A stretch of DNA of 64,000 bases from CAZBSE01 sp964610385 (GCA_964610385.1 CAZSXW010000005.1:93814-157813), one strand, 5' to 3'. Shown: positions 15,840 to 24,922, counted from the first letter of the stretch. Numbers and translations are program-made. The notes: a model not told the origin generated them from the letters alone.

Positions 15840-16829
15840 CTGGAACTGAGGTATGACCCTATAAAAAATATATTGGTGGCTATTGCTACAAAAAGACAGG
15901 ATAGGACTTACCATCCGCCTAAGGATTTTTGTCCGCTTTGCCCGACAAAGAGCGGTAAAATAAAAACGGAAATCCCTGCAGGCGATTATGAAATTGTAGT
16001 TTTTGAGAATAAATTTCCGACTTTTGCCGGAAGACCGGACAGGGTAGACAATAAAAAATTAAACGCCGGAAGAAGTTTTAAATATGAACTGAAAGAATCC
16101 AGGGGTATATGTGAGGTAGTATGTTACACACCAAACCATAATCTGTTCCTGGAAGAGTTACCGCCGGAAAAGATAAGCAACCTTATAAATGTATGGAGAG
16201 ACAGGTATTCGGTCCTTGGCAAAAAAAAGTTTATAAAATATGTTTTAATTTTTGAAAATAAAGGGGAAGAAATAGGAGTCACCCTTTCACATCCGCACGG
16301 CCAGATATACGCCTTTTCATTTATACCTCCGGTGATTTTGGAAGAACTGAAGTCTTCAAGAAATTATTACCAAAAAAATAAAGAATGTATTCACTGTAAG
16401 ATAATTGAAAGGGAATTAAAGGACAAAAGGAGGATTATTATTGCAAATAGTGACTTTATGGCTTTTATTCCTTTTTATGCACGGTGGCCCTATGAGGTCC
16501 ATATTTATCCTGTAAAACACAGGGAGTGCATTTGTGAATTAAATGATAGGGAAATAGATTCTCTATCTCTGGTAATAAAAGAGCTTATAAACGGATATAA
16601 TAAACTTTTTGGTTTCAGGATGCCTTATGTAATGGTTATTCATCAAAAGCCCACAGACAATAGGGATTATAATTATTACCATTTTCATTTTGAATTCTAC
16701 CCACCATATAGAACCAAGAATAAGCTTAAATACCTGGCCGGCTGTGAGTTAGGGGCGGGAACATTTTTAAATGACACTATGCCCGAGGAAAAAGCTGCTG
16801 AGCTGAGAAGTATGGTATCAAAAAGATAA
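15840..16829 (+). CDS. galT: Galactose-1-phosphate uridylyltransferase, CTG start
   Basis: 329 residues if initiated at CTG 15840. The first standard start, TTG 15873, would remove E-L-R-Y-D-P-I-K-N-I, which matches the conserved GalT N-terminus (x-R-x-D-P-x-x-x-x-x-V-A-I-A). There is no ATG, GTG or TTG between the preceding TGA and 15873, while AGGGAGG (15824-15830) lies nine bases before the CTG. The zinc-type C-P-L-C is at 31-34 and the catalytic H-P-H-G-Q at 151-155. A second half with Y-P-V-K-H-R and H-F-H-F-E completes the HIT-like fold. The enzyme swaps UMP between UDP-glucose and galactose-1-phosphate. Confidence 0.9.
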   Translation: MELRYDPIKNILVAIATKRQDRTYHPPKDFCPLCPTKSGKIKTEIPAGDYEIVVFENKFPTFAGRPDRVDNKKLNAGRSFKYELKESRGICEVVCYTPNHNLFLEELPPEKISNLINVWRDRYSVLGKKKFIKYVLIFENKGEEIGVTLSHPHGQIYAFSFIPPVILEELKSSRNYYQKNKECIHCKIIERELKDKRRIIIANSDFMAFIPFYARWPYEVHIYPVKHRECICELNDREIDSLSLVIKELINGYNKLFGFRMPYVMVIHQKPTDNRDYNYYHFHFEFYPPYRTKNKLKYLAGCELGAGTFLNDTMPEEKAAELRSMVSKR

Positions 16830-16835
16830 GAATAA

Positions 16836-18602
16836 TCACCATTTAAAATTATTAGTAATGGGGTATCTTCTATCCTTTCCGAATGCTCTTGGGGTTATCT
16901 TAATGCCGGGAGGGCCCTGTCTTCTTTTATACTCGCTGGAATCGACCATATTTATCACTTCCCTGACTGTTTTACTGTCAAATCCCTTATTGATGATCGA
17001 ATTGTATCCCATATCATCTTCTATATATGCTTTGAGTATGGAATCCAGTAATTCATAGGGGGGCAGCTTGTCCTGGTCTTTCTGATTCGGTTTCAACTCG
17101 GCTGACGGAACTTTGGTGAGGATGTTTTTAGGGATTATATTGGAGTGTTTATGGTTAATGAATTTACATATGCGGTAAACCATTGTCTTATATACATCTT
17201 TGATAGGTGAAAATCCTCCGGCCATATCCCCGTATAGAGTGCAGTACCCGACGCTTATTTCGCTTTTATTGCCTGTGGAAAGTACCAGCCAGTTATTTTC
17301 ATTGGCTGCTGCCATTATGATATTTCCCCTTATGCGTGCCTGTATGTTTTCCTTTGTGATATTGATCTTACTGTTTTTAAATAAGGGTTTTAGATCCTCA
17401 AGATATCTATTGTAAATGTCAGAAATGGAAATAATGGTATGACTGATACGCAGATTGTTTGATAATTCCTCAGCATCTTTTATGCTTCCTGCGGATGAGT
17501 AAATGGAAGGCATCAGTATACAGTTGACATTTTCTTTTCCCAGGGCCATAAAGGCGATGACTGCTGTGAGTGCTGAGTCGATTCCCCCGCTTAGTGCTAT
17601 GATAACTTTATTGAATCCGTTTTTTCTGACATAATCCCTGGTACCCAGGATCAAAGCTTTGAGTATCTCATGTTCCCTGTAAAAAAATTGCTTTTGGGAT
17701 TTGATCGCGGCCTTTTCGTTTGTAGTTGTTGGCTTTTTATTTTGACGGTACTTTAAATCAATAACCACGGGAGCTTTGTAGTCTTTACTCATTTTGGTCT
17801 TTTGAATCTTGAGTGCTGGATTTTTAAGCCTGGCAGCTGTCGTTATTGCCGTATCGAGGTCATATATTATTGTATCTTCTTCGAACGACGCTGCGCGCTT
17901 TAGGATTTCTCCAGTATGTTTTAGAATCATGCTGTTTCCGTCAAATACCAGTTCATCCTGGCCTCCAATAATATTGGCATAAACAATATTAACGCAGTTA
18001 TTTTTGGCTGTATTAACTAAAACTTTTTCTCTTTCCTTTATTTTTTCCGTATGATATGGGGAAGCGGATATATTTATTAAAAGTCCTGCTTCGCCAATAA
18101 TTGACTGGACCTTTGCCGGTCCCTCTGGATGGAAGATATCTTCACATATGTTAATCCCGATAAGATTCTCTGCTATTTTGAAAATATAATTTACGGTGCC
18201 TTTTTTAAAATATCTTTCCTCATCAAAGACCGAGTAATTAGGCAGAAACTGTTTATAATATATGGATTTAATCTGATGATCATAGATTACTGCTGCAGAA
18301 TTGTATATGTTATTTTTTTCTCTGTCTACAAATCCTACAACAGCGATAATATTTGATACGGTTTTTTCAAGTTTGCGAAGACAGCTTATATTTTCATCGA
18401 TAAAGGCATTTTTTAGCAGCAGATCTTCCGGGGGATATCCGGTGATAGATAATTCTGGAAATATAACTACATCTGCGTCCTTTTTCTTTGCCTCTTCGAT
18501 GTGATAACTAATAATATTGTAATTATACTCGAAATCCCCTACTACGGGATTTATCTGAGCCAGGTATAATCTTATGGCAGAAATCTTTACCCCTTTTCCA
18601 AA
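16836..18602 (-). CDS. nadE: Glutamine-dependent NAD+ synthetase (nitrilase + NadE fusion), non-ATG start
   Basis: The ATG at 17930 is internal. The frame remains open upstream to about 18630 and encodes a complete nitrilase amidase domain with triad Glu50, Lys117 and Cys153 (contexts F-P-E-L, Y-Y-K-Q-F-L-P-N-Y, G-I-N-I-C-E-D). The synthetase domain has the PP-loop S-G-G-I-D-S at 338-343, S-T-G-N-K-S-E and the C-terminal K-I-T-P. From TTG 18602 the protein is 588 residues, a typical length. TTG has no ribosome site. GGAAAAGGGG (18599-18590) lies just before an ATT at 18584, so a rare AUU start is an alternative. It amidates NaAD using ammonia from glutamine. Confidence 0.9.
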   Translation of the reverse strand, partial: FGKGVKISAIRLYLAQINPVVGDFEYNYNIISYHIEEAKKKDADVVIFPELSITGYPPEDLLLKNAFIDENISCLRKLEKTVSNIIAVVGFVDREKNNIYNSAAVIYDHQIKSIYYKQFLPNYSVFDEERYFKKGTVNYIFKIAENLIGINICEDIFHPEGPAKVQSIIGEAGLLINISASPYHTEKIKEREKVLVNTAKNNCVNIVYANIIGGQDELVFDGNSMILKHTGEILKRAASFEEDTIIYDLDTAITTAARLKNPALKIQKTKMSKDYKAPVVIDLKYRQNKKPTTTNEKAAIKSQKQFFYREHEILKALILGTRDYVRKNGFNKVIIALSGGIDSALTAVIAFMALGKENVNCILMPSIYSSAGSIKDAEELSNNLRISHTIISISDIYNRYLEDLKPLFKNSKINITKENIQARIRGNIIMAAANENNWLVLSTGNKSEISVGYCTLYGDMAGGFSPIKDVYKTMVYRICKFINHKHSNIIPKNILTKVPSAELKPNQKDQDKLPPYELLDSILKAYIEDDMGYNSIINKGFDSKTVREVINMVDSSEYKRRQGPPGIKITPRAFGKDRRYPITNNFKW

Positions 18603-18871
18603 ATGACGATTATACGATCTCTATCGGTTTTTGTTTTATTACCCTATTTTTATTCAAATTTGCTTTTTATACAATAGTGAAATTTTTTAAATATTACATT
18701 GGCGTTGAGAGTAGGTCTGCACAGCTAATGGCATTTATTATACGCAGAGTTGAAATACAGGCTATACTTTCAAGATCGTAGTATGAAAAAATTGATTGGT
18801 TTGTCAAAATCTTTTAATTCTATTAAAATTATATAAATTTTAATCATTTTACTAATTTTATATTGTTAAAG

Positions 18872-19729
18872 ATGATGCAAAAATTTTCGCCTTACCTGGA
18901 AAAAATACTATGGCACACCAATGAGATAATTTTTATAAAGGATACTGAGAACAATATACTTTTTGTAAATGAAAAGATCAGAGATTATGGTTATGATCCT
19001 AATGAACTTATAGGGAAGAAATATTTAAGTCTTCTTTCTCAAAAACATAAAGGAAAGAGATTCAAGAAGATCGTAAACAGCAAAAAGGCACTAAACTATG
19101 AAGTAGAATTCCTGAAGAGTAATGGGGCCATCATCAATGCCCTGGCCAGTAATTCCCCCGTATGGGATGATAACGGAAATATATTATTTGTGGTTTCTAC
19201 TCTTGCCGATATCACTTCTTATAAGGAACTGGAGAAAAAATTAGTTAAAAGTACTTATCTTGACTACCTGACCGGCCTTTATAATATCAGATATTTGCAT
19301 AAGAGATTGAAGGAAGAGATTAATAGAAGCAAGCGTAAAAAAGAAAAAATAGCTATTATAATGTTTGATATCGATAATTTTAAAAAATACAATGACACTA
19401 ATGGACATGAAAGTGGAAATAGGCTGCTTAAGGGTTTAGGAAGGATTATCCGTAAAAGCATTAGAGATGGTGTTGACCTTGGATTTAGATTTGGGGGAGA
19501 TGAATTTCTAATAATAGTGAATCAGGCGGATGAAAGTATTACCCGGGAGATTGCAGATAGAATCAGGGAAAGATTCTTAAAGTCAAAATACAAAGGCCTG
19601 GATCTAAGTATGGGTATTGAATATTATAGAGAAATGCGGAGTATTAAAAAGAGCATTAGGAATCTGATAATAAAGGCCGATGAAAAGGTCTATAAGGCAA
19701 AAAAATCCAAGGAAAAAATTATAGAATAA
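18872..19729 (+). CDS. PAS-GGDEF diguanylate cyclase
   Basis: 285 residues from ATG 18872; a TTG at 18863 is also possible and neither has a good ribosome site. A PAS domain (about 10-120) has F-I-K-D-T-E-N-N-I-L-F-V-N-E and ends with V-S-T-L-A-D-I-T. The GGDEF domain (about 130-285) carries the conserved D-Y-L-T-G-L-Y-N entry, F-D-I-D-N-F-K-K-Y-N-D and the intact catalytic G-G-D-E-F. The inhibitory I-site R-x-x-D reads D-G-V-D, so product inhibition may be lost. No signal peptide or membrane helix is visible, so it is cytosolic. It makes cyclic di-GMP. Confidence 0.9.
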   Translation: MMQKFSPYLEKILWHTNEIIFIKDTENNILFVNEKIRDYGYDPNELIGKKYLSLLSQKHKGKRFKKIVNSKKALNYEVEFLKSNGAIINALASNSPVWDDNGNILFVVSTLADITSYKELEKKLVKSTYLDYLTGLYNIRYLHKRLKEEINRSKRKKEKIAIIMFDIDNFKKYNDTNGHESGNRLLKGLGRIIRKSIRDGVDLGFRFGGDEFLIIVNQADESITREIADRIRERFLKSKYKGLDLSMGIEYYREMRSIKKSIRNLIIKADEKVYKAKKSKEKIIE

Positions 19730-19771
19730 TTTTCAAAATCATTTTAAAAATTGGATCATTCTACTATAATG

Positions 19772-19800
19772 GACTCTTGATTGATAAAGAGTCTTTTTTT
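19772..19800 (+). terminator. Rho-independent terminator of the GGDEF gene
   Basis: GACTCTT (19772-19778) pairs with AAGAGTC (19787-19793) around an 8-base loop and is followed by seven T. It lies 43 bases after the GGDEF stop codon. Confidence 0.85.
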
Positions 19801-19839
19801 CCGTACTTACCCTTGATTGGGAATCATTTATTTTTTATT

Positions 19840-20448
19840 ATGGAAGGCAAGAATTTTTTAGATAAGTTTGCAAAGATAATATCATATATTTTTAATGGTA
19901 TTTTTATCTCCATACCGATTTTTCTGGTCATATGTTTCATAGTTGTAGAAAATAAACTTGAAGCTTTAGGGTGGGCCTCTCTCTGTATACTTTTCGGAAT
20001 TGCAATACCCTATATTTATATATACTTTTTATATAAAAGGAAAAAAATAAGTGATATACATATACCTAAAAAAGAGGATAGAATAAAACCTCTGGTAGTA
20101 TCCTTTGTAAGCTATGTAATATGTTTTATGATTTTGTATGTTATTAATGCCCCAACATTTTTAAAATCCATATTTGCGGTGGGTATCGTCTCTACTGCAA
20201 TTTTCACTATTATAACCTATTTCTGGAAGATCAGTATACACACCAGCTGGATAACCTTTGGAGTCATAACTTTCGTTATCTTATTAGGTAAATGGATGCT
20301 TCTGCTGATCCTGCTTATCCCTGCTATTGGCTGGGCAAGAGTCAAGACAAAAAAGCATACTGTGATACAGGTAGTACTGGGTGCCGGTATCACTACTATA
20401 ACCACAGTCTTTGTTTATTATAATTATGGGCTTATAAACCTTTCTTAG
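19840..20448 (+). CDS. PAP2-phosphatase-related integral membrane protein
   Basis: 202 residues from ATG 19840. An upstream TTG at 19777 falls inside a terminator hairpin and is rejected. Six hydrophobic helices are visible. The segment F-W-K-I-S-I-H-T-S, then I-G-W-A-R-V-K-T-K-K-H-T-V-I-Q-V-V near the C-terminus, resembles the S-x-H and W-A-R-V-x-x-x-x-H-T-x-x-Q-V motifs of PAP2-related phosphoesterases. The first PAP2 motif (K-x6-R-P) is not obvious, so catalytic activity is uncertain. It faces the DUF2085 gene convergently. Confidence 0.6.
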   Translation: MEGKNFLDKFAKIISYIFNGIFISIPIFLVICFIVVENKLEALGWASLCILFGIAIPYIYIYFLYKRKKISDIHIPKKEDRIKPLVVSFVSYVICFMILYVINAPTFLKSIFAVGIVSTAIFTIITYFWKISIHTSWITFGVITFVILLGKWMLLLILLIPAIGWARVKTKKHTVIQVVLGAGITTITTVFVYYNYGLINLS

Positions 20449-20474
20449 ACGAAAAAACACATTTTGACTGTAAT

Positions 20475-21152
20475 CTATAAAGTGACTATAAGTCTGTGGA
20501 AGTAGTAAGAAACAAACAGTTCCAGAAGCGATAGTGCAGCAGATAATGTCGAAGGTAAAATCAAATATTTACTTGCCAGCCTGAGTGCTTTCTGCGAAAA
20601 ACATGGAATTAATAGCATTATAACCAGATTAATAAAATAGAAGGTAAATAAAATAGAAAAAGCTGATAGGTAATAGTAAAAATGGCCCAAAAAGCTGAGC
20701 CTTAACAGGGTAACGGTTATAAATACGGTTATTATTAAGGTATAGATTATGAATTTCAAAGGCCTTTTAAAAATGTTCTCTTTTTTTGATTTCTTATAGT
20801 ATTGAAACACAAAGACCGGGTAAATGATGGTCATAATTGAAGATCCACACAGGAAACCGGTTATAAATCTCAGATTATTATTAGTATTGTATAAACCAAA
20901 ATTTGAAGCAATCCCATCTACTATTGTCGATAGAAAGAAGAGACCGAGTATAATCAAAGCATAAGGAGGCGGAAGATCGTTCTCTTTCTTCCTGAACATT
21001 ATAAATAGAATAACGCCGGTAATGGTAAAACCGATATAAATACCGCTGCATCTTGAACAGATCGGCAATACTATGTTGCCGATGGCAAGACTCCTTGCGG
21101 ATAATTGATGACAGACTGAGAAACCTAATGTATCTATTAAAAAATCAAGCAC
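20475..21152 (-). CDS. DUF2085 integral membrane protein, copy 1
   Basis: 225 residues with about six transmembrane helices. The N-terminus carries the family cysteine/histidine signature: V-C-H-Q-L-S-A-R-S near 13-21 and L-P-I-C-S-R-C-S-G-I-Y-I-G near 29-41. The three cysteines and the histidine could bind a metal. A central N-N-L-R-F-I-T-G-F-L is shared with a second copy at 23429-24103. The function of DUF2085 is unknown. It lies 18 bases downstream of the IMPase gene on the same strand, probably in one operon. Confidence 0.8.
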   Translation of the reverse strand: MLDFLIDTLGFSVCHQLSARSLAIGNIVLPICSRCSGIYIGFTITGVILFIMFRKKENDLPPPYALIILGLFFLSTIVDGIASNFGLYNTNNNLRFITGFLCGSSIMTIIYPVFVFQYYKKSKKENIFKRPLKFIIYTLIITVFITVTLLRLSFLGHFYYYLSAFSILFTFYFINLVIMLLIPCFSQKALRLASKYLILPSTLSAALSLLELFVSYYFHRLIVTL

Positions 21153-21170
21153 TCTAAGCTGCTGTCCCTT

Positions 21171-22127
21171 CTACTTTCGATCACTTTCCATGTCGTCCCG
21201 TAATTTGTTAAAACCCTTATCGACCATCATAAGCAGTATAGAATGGAGTTCCTGGTTTGCAGATGCAATAATCGAGAGCTGGTATTCTTTACCAATACCC
21301 ATAAGCGGTTTGTCGTCCAGCGCTTTACCATAGGCATCAGTAATTATTCCCCCGCTTTCTTTTAATACAAGATATGCTGCTGCAATATCATAAGCATAAT
21401 TGTTGACTATACTGCCCTGACCGACTTTCATATAGTCTTTCTCAAAAGAAGGATAGTCAGCCACAATCCTGTGGCCGATATCGATATAGCAGTCCAGCTG
21501 GCCCAAAGCTACTCTGGTTATGGAAAAAGAAGAGCTTCCCAACGAAAAAATACTGCCGTTAAAATTTGAACTGTTAATCAGCTCTTCCAAAACTGTTATT
21601 ATTGGGATTATAGGTTTTCCTCCGATACCCATTGACCAGAAGAGAGAGTCGATATCGATTTTTCCGGATAGTAATGGGGAGTTTATATTACCTTTATGGA
21701 TAATTTTTACTCCTGAATTCTTTTTGGCTATAAATATACGTCCACCTTTTATTTCCTGTATACAGCCTAACTTAAGATCCCTCATTTTTGGTTCATCTGT
21801 AAATTCCGATAGGGCTATTGATATACAGCAGGATTCCAGGCCCGAAGCTGCTGCCCTGGTACCATCTATTGGATCTATTATTAGAAGCTTGTCAGCAGGA
21901 CCAAATTTAATAAGGCCCCTGTCCTCTGAATAATAAGCTATACCGATATCCTTCAGATATTTTTTTAGAAAAGTCTCAGCTATATCATCGATCGTAAAAG
22001 TAGAATCACCGCCTATAGATTTACCTGAGATAATTCTTGAGTCCTGTTTTCCAAGATAGGGCAGAACTTTTTTCCTGATCTTATTGCAAAGGGTGATAAC
22101 GAATTTTACATTTTTATCATTTAACAT
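21171..22127 (-). CDS. Inositol monophosphatase-family phosphatase
   Basis: 318 residues. The Li+-sensitive phosphatase motifs are present: G-G-D-S-T-F-T-I-D-D-I-A-E (38-50), S-E-D-R-G (67-71) with the metal-binding Glu, D-P-I-D-G-T-R (85-91), and the later A-Y-D-I-A-A-A-Y-L-V-L-K-E-S-G-G (about 245-260). It hydrolyses myo-inositol-1-phosphate, fructose-1,6-bisphosphate or a related sugar phosphate; the substrate cannot be read. It is larger than typical IMPases (about 260), with an insertion between motifs 2 and 3. It may feed phosphatidylinositol or compatible-solute synthesis. Confidence 0.88.
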   Translation of the reverse strand: MLNDKNVKFVITLCNKIRKKVLPYLGKQDSRIISGKSIGGDSTFTIDDIAETFLKKYLKDIGIAYYSEDRGLIKFGPADKLLIIDPIDGTRAAASGLESCCISIALSEFTDEPKMRDLKLGCIQEIKGGRIFIAKKNSGVKIIHKGNINSPLLSGKIDIDSLFWSMGIGGKPIIPIITVLEELINSSNFNGSIFSLGSSSFSITRVALGQLDCYIDIGHRIVADYPSFEKDYMKVGQGSIVNNYAYDIAAAYLVLKESGGIITDAYGKALDDKPLMGIGKEYQLSIIASANQELHSILLMMVDKGFNKLRDDMESDRK

Positions 22128-22312
22128 ATTTTAGTATTTTAACTTCTTATTTTATAAATTTCTAATCAACTATATAAAAAAAGGGCATCAGGATATAAAA
22201 TCAGAAAAATATAGGTGTTTTTAATAAAATTATAGTCTTCTATCTGTAATATTGGTAGAATTAACAATATTATTTATTGAAGCGCATAAAAGATTTGGGA
22301 AAGGCGCATTTT

Positions 22313-22990
22313 ATGATATTTGATTTTCATACCCATTCCTTTTTAAGCGATGGTGAAAACAGCCCGATTGAGCTTATAAGATTTGCTGTTGCAAGAGGTT
22401 ATAGATGTATTTCAGTGACTGATCATGCCAGTCATTCCAATCTTGATTTTATAATCTCAAGGGTAAAAAAGGACTGCGTTCTTGCTGAAAAGTACTGGGA
22501 TATAAATGCGATTACCGGAGTTGAGCTGACAAATATCCCGGCCAAAAGTATAGAGGAGATGGCCGGTAAAGCAAAAGAACTGGGAGCTGAGCTCGTGGTA
22601 GTACATGGCGAGACTATTATAGAAGATGTTGAACCAGGTACTAATCTGGAGGCAGTAAAATCAGAGTATGTCGATATACTGGCACATCCGGGAATTTTAA
22701 CTATAGAAGAGGCCAGACTTGCAGTAAAAAACGGCGTTTTTTTAGAGATCACTGCAAGAGCCGGTCACAATCTTACCAACGGAGCGGTGGTCAATATAGG
22801 AAGGGAAGCCGGGGCTAGATTTCTTATTAACAGCGATGCCCACAGTCATCTCGATTTGTTTAACCAGGGCATGCAGGAAAAAGTAGGTCTGGGTTCCGGT
22901 CTTATTAAAGATGAAGTAAAGGAAATTTTCAGAAAAAATTACAGGCAATTTTTTAAGAGGATCAATCGCTCATTTAAAGGTAGTATATGA
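22313..22990 (+). CDS. PHP-domain metal-dependent hydrolase
   Basis: 225 residues from ATG 22313, preceded by GGGAAAGG (22297-22304). A TTG at 22277 would add 12 residues of no family match. PHP metal ligands are in order: D-F-H-T-H-S (3-8), V-T-D-H-A-S (36-41), V-V-V-H-G-E, L-A-H-P-G and the C-terminal N-S-D-A-H-S-H. The family includes histidinol phosphatases and nucleotide or phosphoester hydrolases. This short form resembles stand-alone PHP proteins annotated as histidinol-phosphatase-like. No his genes are adjacent, so the substrate is open. Confidence 0.85.
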   Translation: MIFDFHTHSFLSDGENSPIELIRFAVARGYRCISVTDHASHSNLDFIISRVKKDCVLAEKYWDINAITGVELTNIPAKSIEEMAGKAKELGAELVVVHGETIIEDVEPGTNLEAVKSEYVDILAHPGILTIEEARLAVKNGVFLEITARAGHNLTNGAVVNIGREAGARFLINSDAHSHLDLFNQGMQEKVGLGSGLIKDEVKEIFRKNYRQFFKRINRSFKGSI

Positions 22991-23062
22991 TATAATTAAA
23001 AAAATTTTTATTTTTAGGACGGCTATTAAAGATAATAATTTATCATAGTTAGGAGGTAATCT

Positions 23063-23425
23063 ATGGCTAAAGAGAAAAAGGCAGAAGAAGTAAAGGCAGA
23101 AGTCGTGGGATCTGATGAAAAACCTGCAGTTCTGGCTATTATTGCACTGATTGCAGGAATACTCAGCGTGCTTTGCCATTGTGTACCTTTTGCTGGGTCT
23201 GCCATCGGATTTTTACTGAGTGTAGCAGCAATAGTGCTGGGTATTATAGAATTTAATAAAATCAAAAAAGGAGAATCCAGTGCAAAAGGCCGTGGGATGT
23301 GCATAGCCGGTATTGTCCTTGGCGGCGTCGGTATAGTTGTTGGTATCATATGGCTGATTATTATAGTCTTGGGCGCTTTCGGAGGCATGATGGGCGGACT
23401 TTTTGACTATTACAATTACTACTAA
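23063..23425 (+). CDS. DUF4190-like small membrane protein
   Basis: 120 residues with AGGAGGT (23051-23057) just before the start. A charged, lysine/glutamate-rich cytosolic N-terminus (1-22) is followed by two hydrophobic hairpins, a glycine-rich A-G-I-V-L-G-G-V-G-I-V-V-G segment and a tyrosine-rich end. The G-x-x-L-G-I-I-E-F-N-K-I-K-K-G-E loop followed by G-R-G-M-C-I-A-G-I is typical of DUF4190 proteins, whose function is unknown. The DUF2085 copy 2 follows after three bases. Confidence 0.7.
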   Translation: MAKEKKAEEVKAEVVGSDEKPAVLAIIALIAGILSVLCHCVPFAGSAIGFLLSVAAIVLGIIEFNKIKKGESSAKGRGMCIAGIVLGGVGIVVGIIWLIIIVLGAFGGMMGGLFDYYNYY

Positions 23426-23428
23426 GAT

Positions 23429-24103
23429 TTGCCAGTTTTACTGAAGATTTTAAACTTTTTAGGTGGAGGCCTATGCCACCAGCAGGATCCAAGGTCTTTT
23501 GGGTTTAATGGGTTACACATGCCCCTGTGTTCAAGATGTACTGGAATATATGTTGGGTTCATTTTTTCTCTGGTGGTGATAATTCTAATCGAAAGACGAG
23601 TAAAAGGGGAGTTTCCTTCGGTAAAGACCGTAGTGTTTACGCTTGCTGCTATTTTATTGATGGGCCTGGATGCAGCAGTTTCAGCCCTAAAATTTTTTGA
23701 TTCAAACAATTATATAAGGTTTATCACAGGTTTTCTTGCTGGCTGGTTTATTGCCCTGATCCTGCTTCAGCTTAAAAATATTCTGATGTGGGGAAAACTG
23801 GTGAGAGTTCCTTATCTAAATAATAAAAGATCCTTTATTGTATGGATTTTCTGCAGTATTGGTCTTATTGTCACTTTTATGTTCAGCTTTGAAAGACTTT
23901 TATTATTCTGGGGAGTTATTTCAGTTATAGGGATGATCATCTTTGTTACCCTGATAGTGTTGATTTTATTTTTCGGAGTGATCCGCAGGCTGACCAATAA
24001 GATAAATTCGTGGAAATACTATATTTTAAGTTTTTCTGCCGCGTTTGTTCTTAGTATTGGTATCCTGGCTTTGCTTTCTACGGCAAGACAGTTTTTAATA
24101 TGA
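23429..24103 (+). CDS. DUF2085 integral membrane protein, copy 2
   Basis: 224 residues from TTG 23429, three bases after the preceding stop. The signature L-C-H-Q-Q-D-P-R-S-F (15-24) and M-P-L-C-S-R-C-T-G-I-Y-V-G (31-43) matches copy 1 at 20475-21152. N-N-Y-I-R-F-I-T-G-F-L-A-G is also shared. About six transmembrane helices follow. The two copies flank the IMPase and PHP genes on opposite strands, 2.3 kb apart, and differ strongly outside the motifs, so they are old paralogues. The role is unknown. Confidence 0.8.
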   Translation: MPVLLKILNFLGGGLCHQQDPRSFGFNGLHMPLCSRCTGIYVGFIFSLVVIILIERRVKGEFPSVKTVVFTLAAILLMGLDAAVSALKFFDSNNYIRFITGFLAGWFIALILLQLKNILMWGKLVRVPYLNNKRSFIVWIFCSIGLIVTFMFSFERLLLFWGVISVIGMIIFVTLIVLILFFGVIRRLTNKINSWKYYILSFSAAFVLSIGILALLSTARQFLI

Positions 24104-24127
24104 TTTTATGTTTTTAGATCGGTTATT

Positions 24128-24922
24128 TTATTTGGCGGTACCCCCCGGTCTGTATCCTTCAAGGTCTACAGAGACATATAAAAAGCCGATCTTTTTAAAT
24201 TCCTTTATTATCTTATCTCTTAGATCCTCCTGCATCAGTCTGGGTATCTCATCTTTTTCTATTTCTATTCTGGCTGCAGGATAGAAGTATCTCACCCTTC
24301 TTTGTTTGAAGCCGAGAGAGTAAAGACAGTCTTCGGCTCTTTCGATCTTTTTCAGTTTTGCTTTTGTTATCTTCTCGCCGTAGGGAAACCTTGACGCCAG
24401 GCAGGCCATAGCAGGCTTATCCCAGTTTGAAATGTCCAGCATCCTGGAATGTTCTCTTATTTCTTTTTTGGTAAGGCAGGCTTCTGCAAGCGGGCTTTGC
24501 ACTCCCAGTTCCCTTAATGCTTTAAGCCCAGGGCGGTATTTGTTCAGATCATCATAATTTGTTCCGTCCGCAACAATATTAAACCGATATTTATTTTTTA
24601 TTGATATTAATTTTAAAAGGAGATCCTTCTTGCATATATAACACCTGTTTACGGGATTATTTATAAATACTTTTATTTTTAGCTGGTTATGATCAAGGAT
24701 TATATGCCTGCAGTTCAGCTCTCCTGTAAATCTCTTTGCATCTTTAAGTTCGCTCTTGATATAGACCGGCGATTTTGCCGTAACCGCGATGACATTTCCC
24801 CCCAGGATTTTAACCGCCATTTTTAAAAGAAAGCTGCTATCCACTCCACCAGAAAATGCTATGACCATAGAATCGGAATCTTTTATTATCTTTTTTAGTT
24901 TATCAATTTTTTTGTTGTTCAT
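24128..24922 (-). CDS. larE: LarE-family ATP-dependent sacrificial sulfur transferase
   Basis: 264 residues. The PP-loop S-G-G-V-D-S-S is at 24-30 and N-R-C-Y-I-C-K at 92-98. A-C-L-A-S-R-F-P-Y-G holds Cys174, which corresponds to the cysteine that donates its sulfur in characterised LarE. LarE adenylates and thiolates pyridinium-dicarboxylate mononucleotide during synthesis of the nickel-pincer nucleotide of lactate racemase and related enzymes. Only this one cysteine lies in the motif, suggesting the sacrificial rather than the cluster-dependent type. It is divergent from larC, 136 bases away. LarB and LarA are not in the window. Confidence 0.88.
   Translation of the reverse strand: MNNKKIDKLKKIIKDSDSMVIAFSGGVDSSFLLKMAVKILGGNVIAVTAKSPVYIKSELKDAKRFTGELNCRHIILDHNQLKIKVFINNPVNRCYICKKDLLLKLISIKNKYRFNIVADGTNYDDLNKYRPGLKALRELGVQSPLAEACLTKKEIREHSRMLDISNWDKPAMACLASRFPYGEKITKAKLKKIERAEDCLYSLGFKQRRVRYFYPAARIEIEKDEIPRLMQEDLRDKIIKEFKKIGFLYVSVDLEGYRPGGTAK

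Noticed and set aside
16858..18504. Plus-strand ORFs within 16858-18504
   Set aside because: They are shadows of nadE on the minus strand; the minus-strand translation gives a complete, conserved two-domain enzyme.
19777..19839. TTG start of the PAP2-like gene at 19777
   Set aside because: It lies inside the rho-independent terminator 19772-19800.
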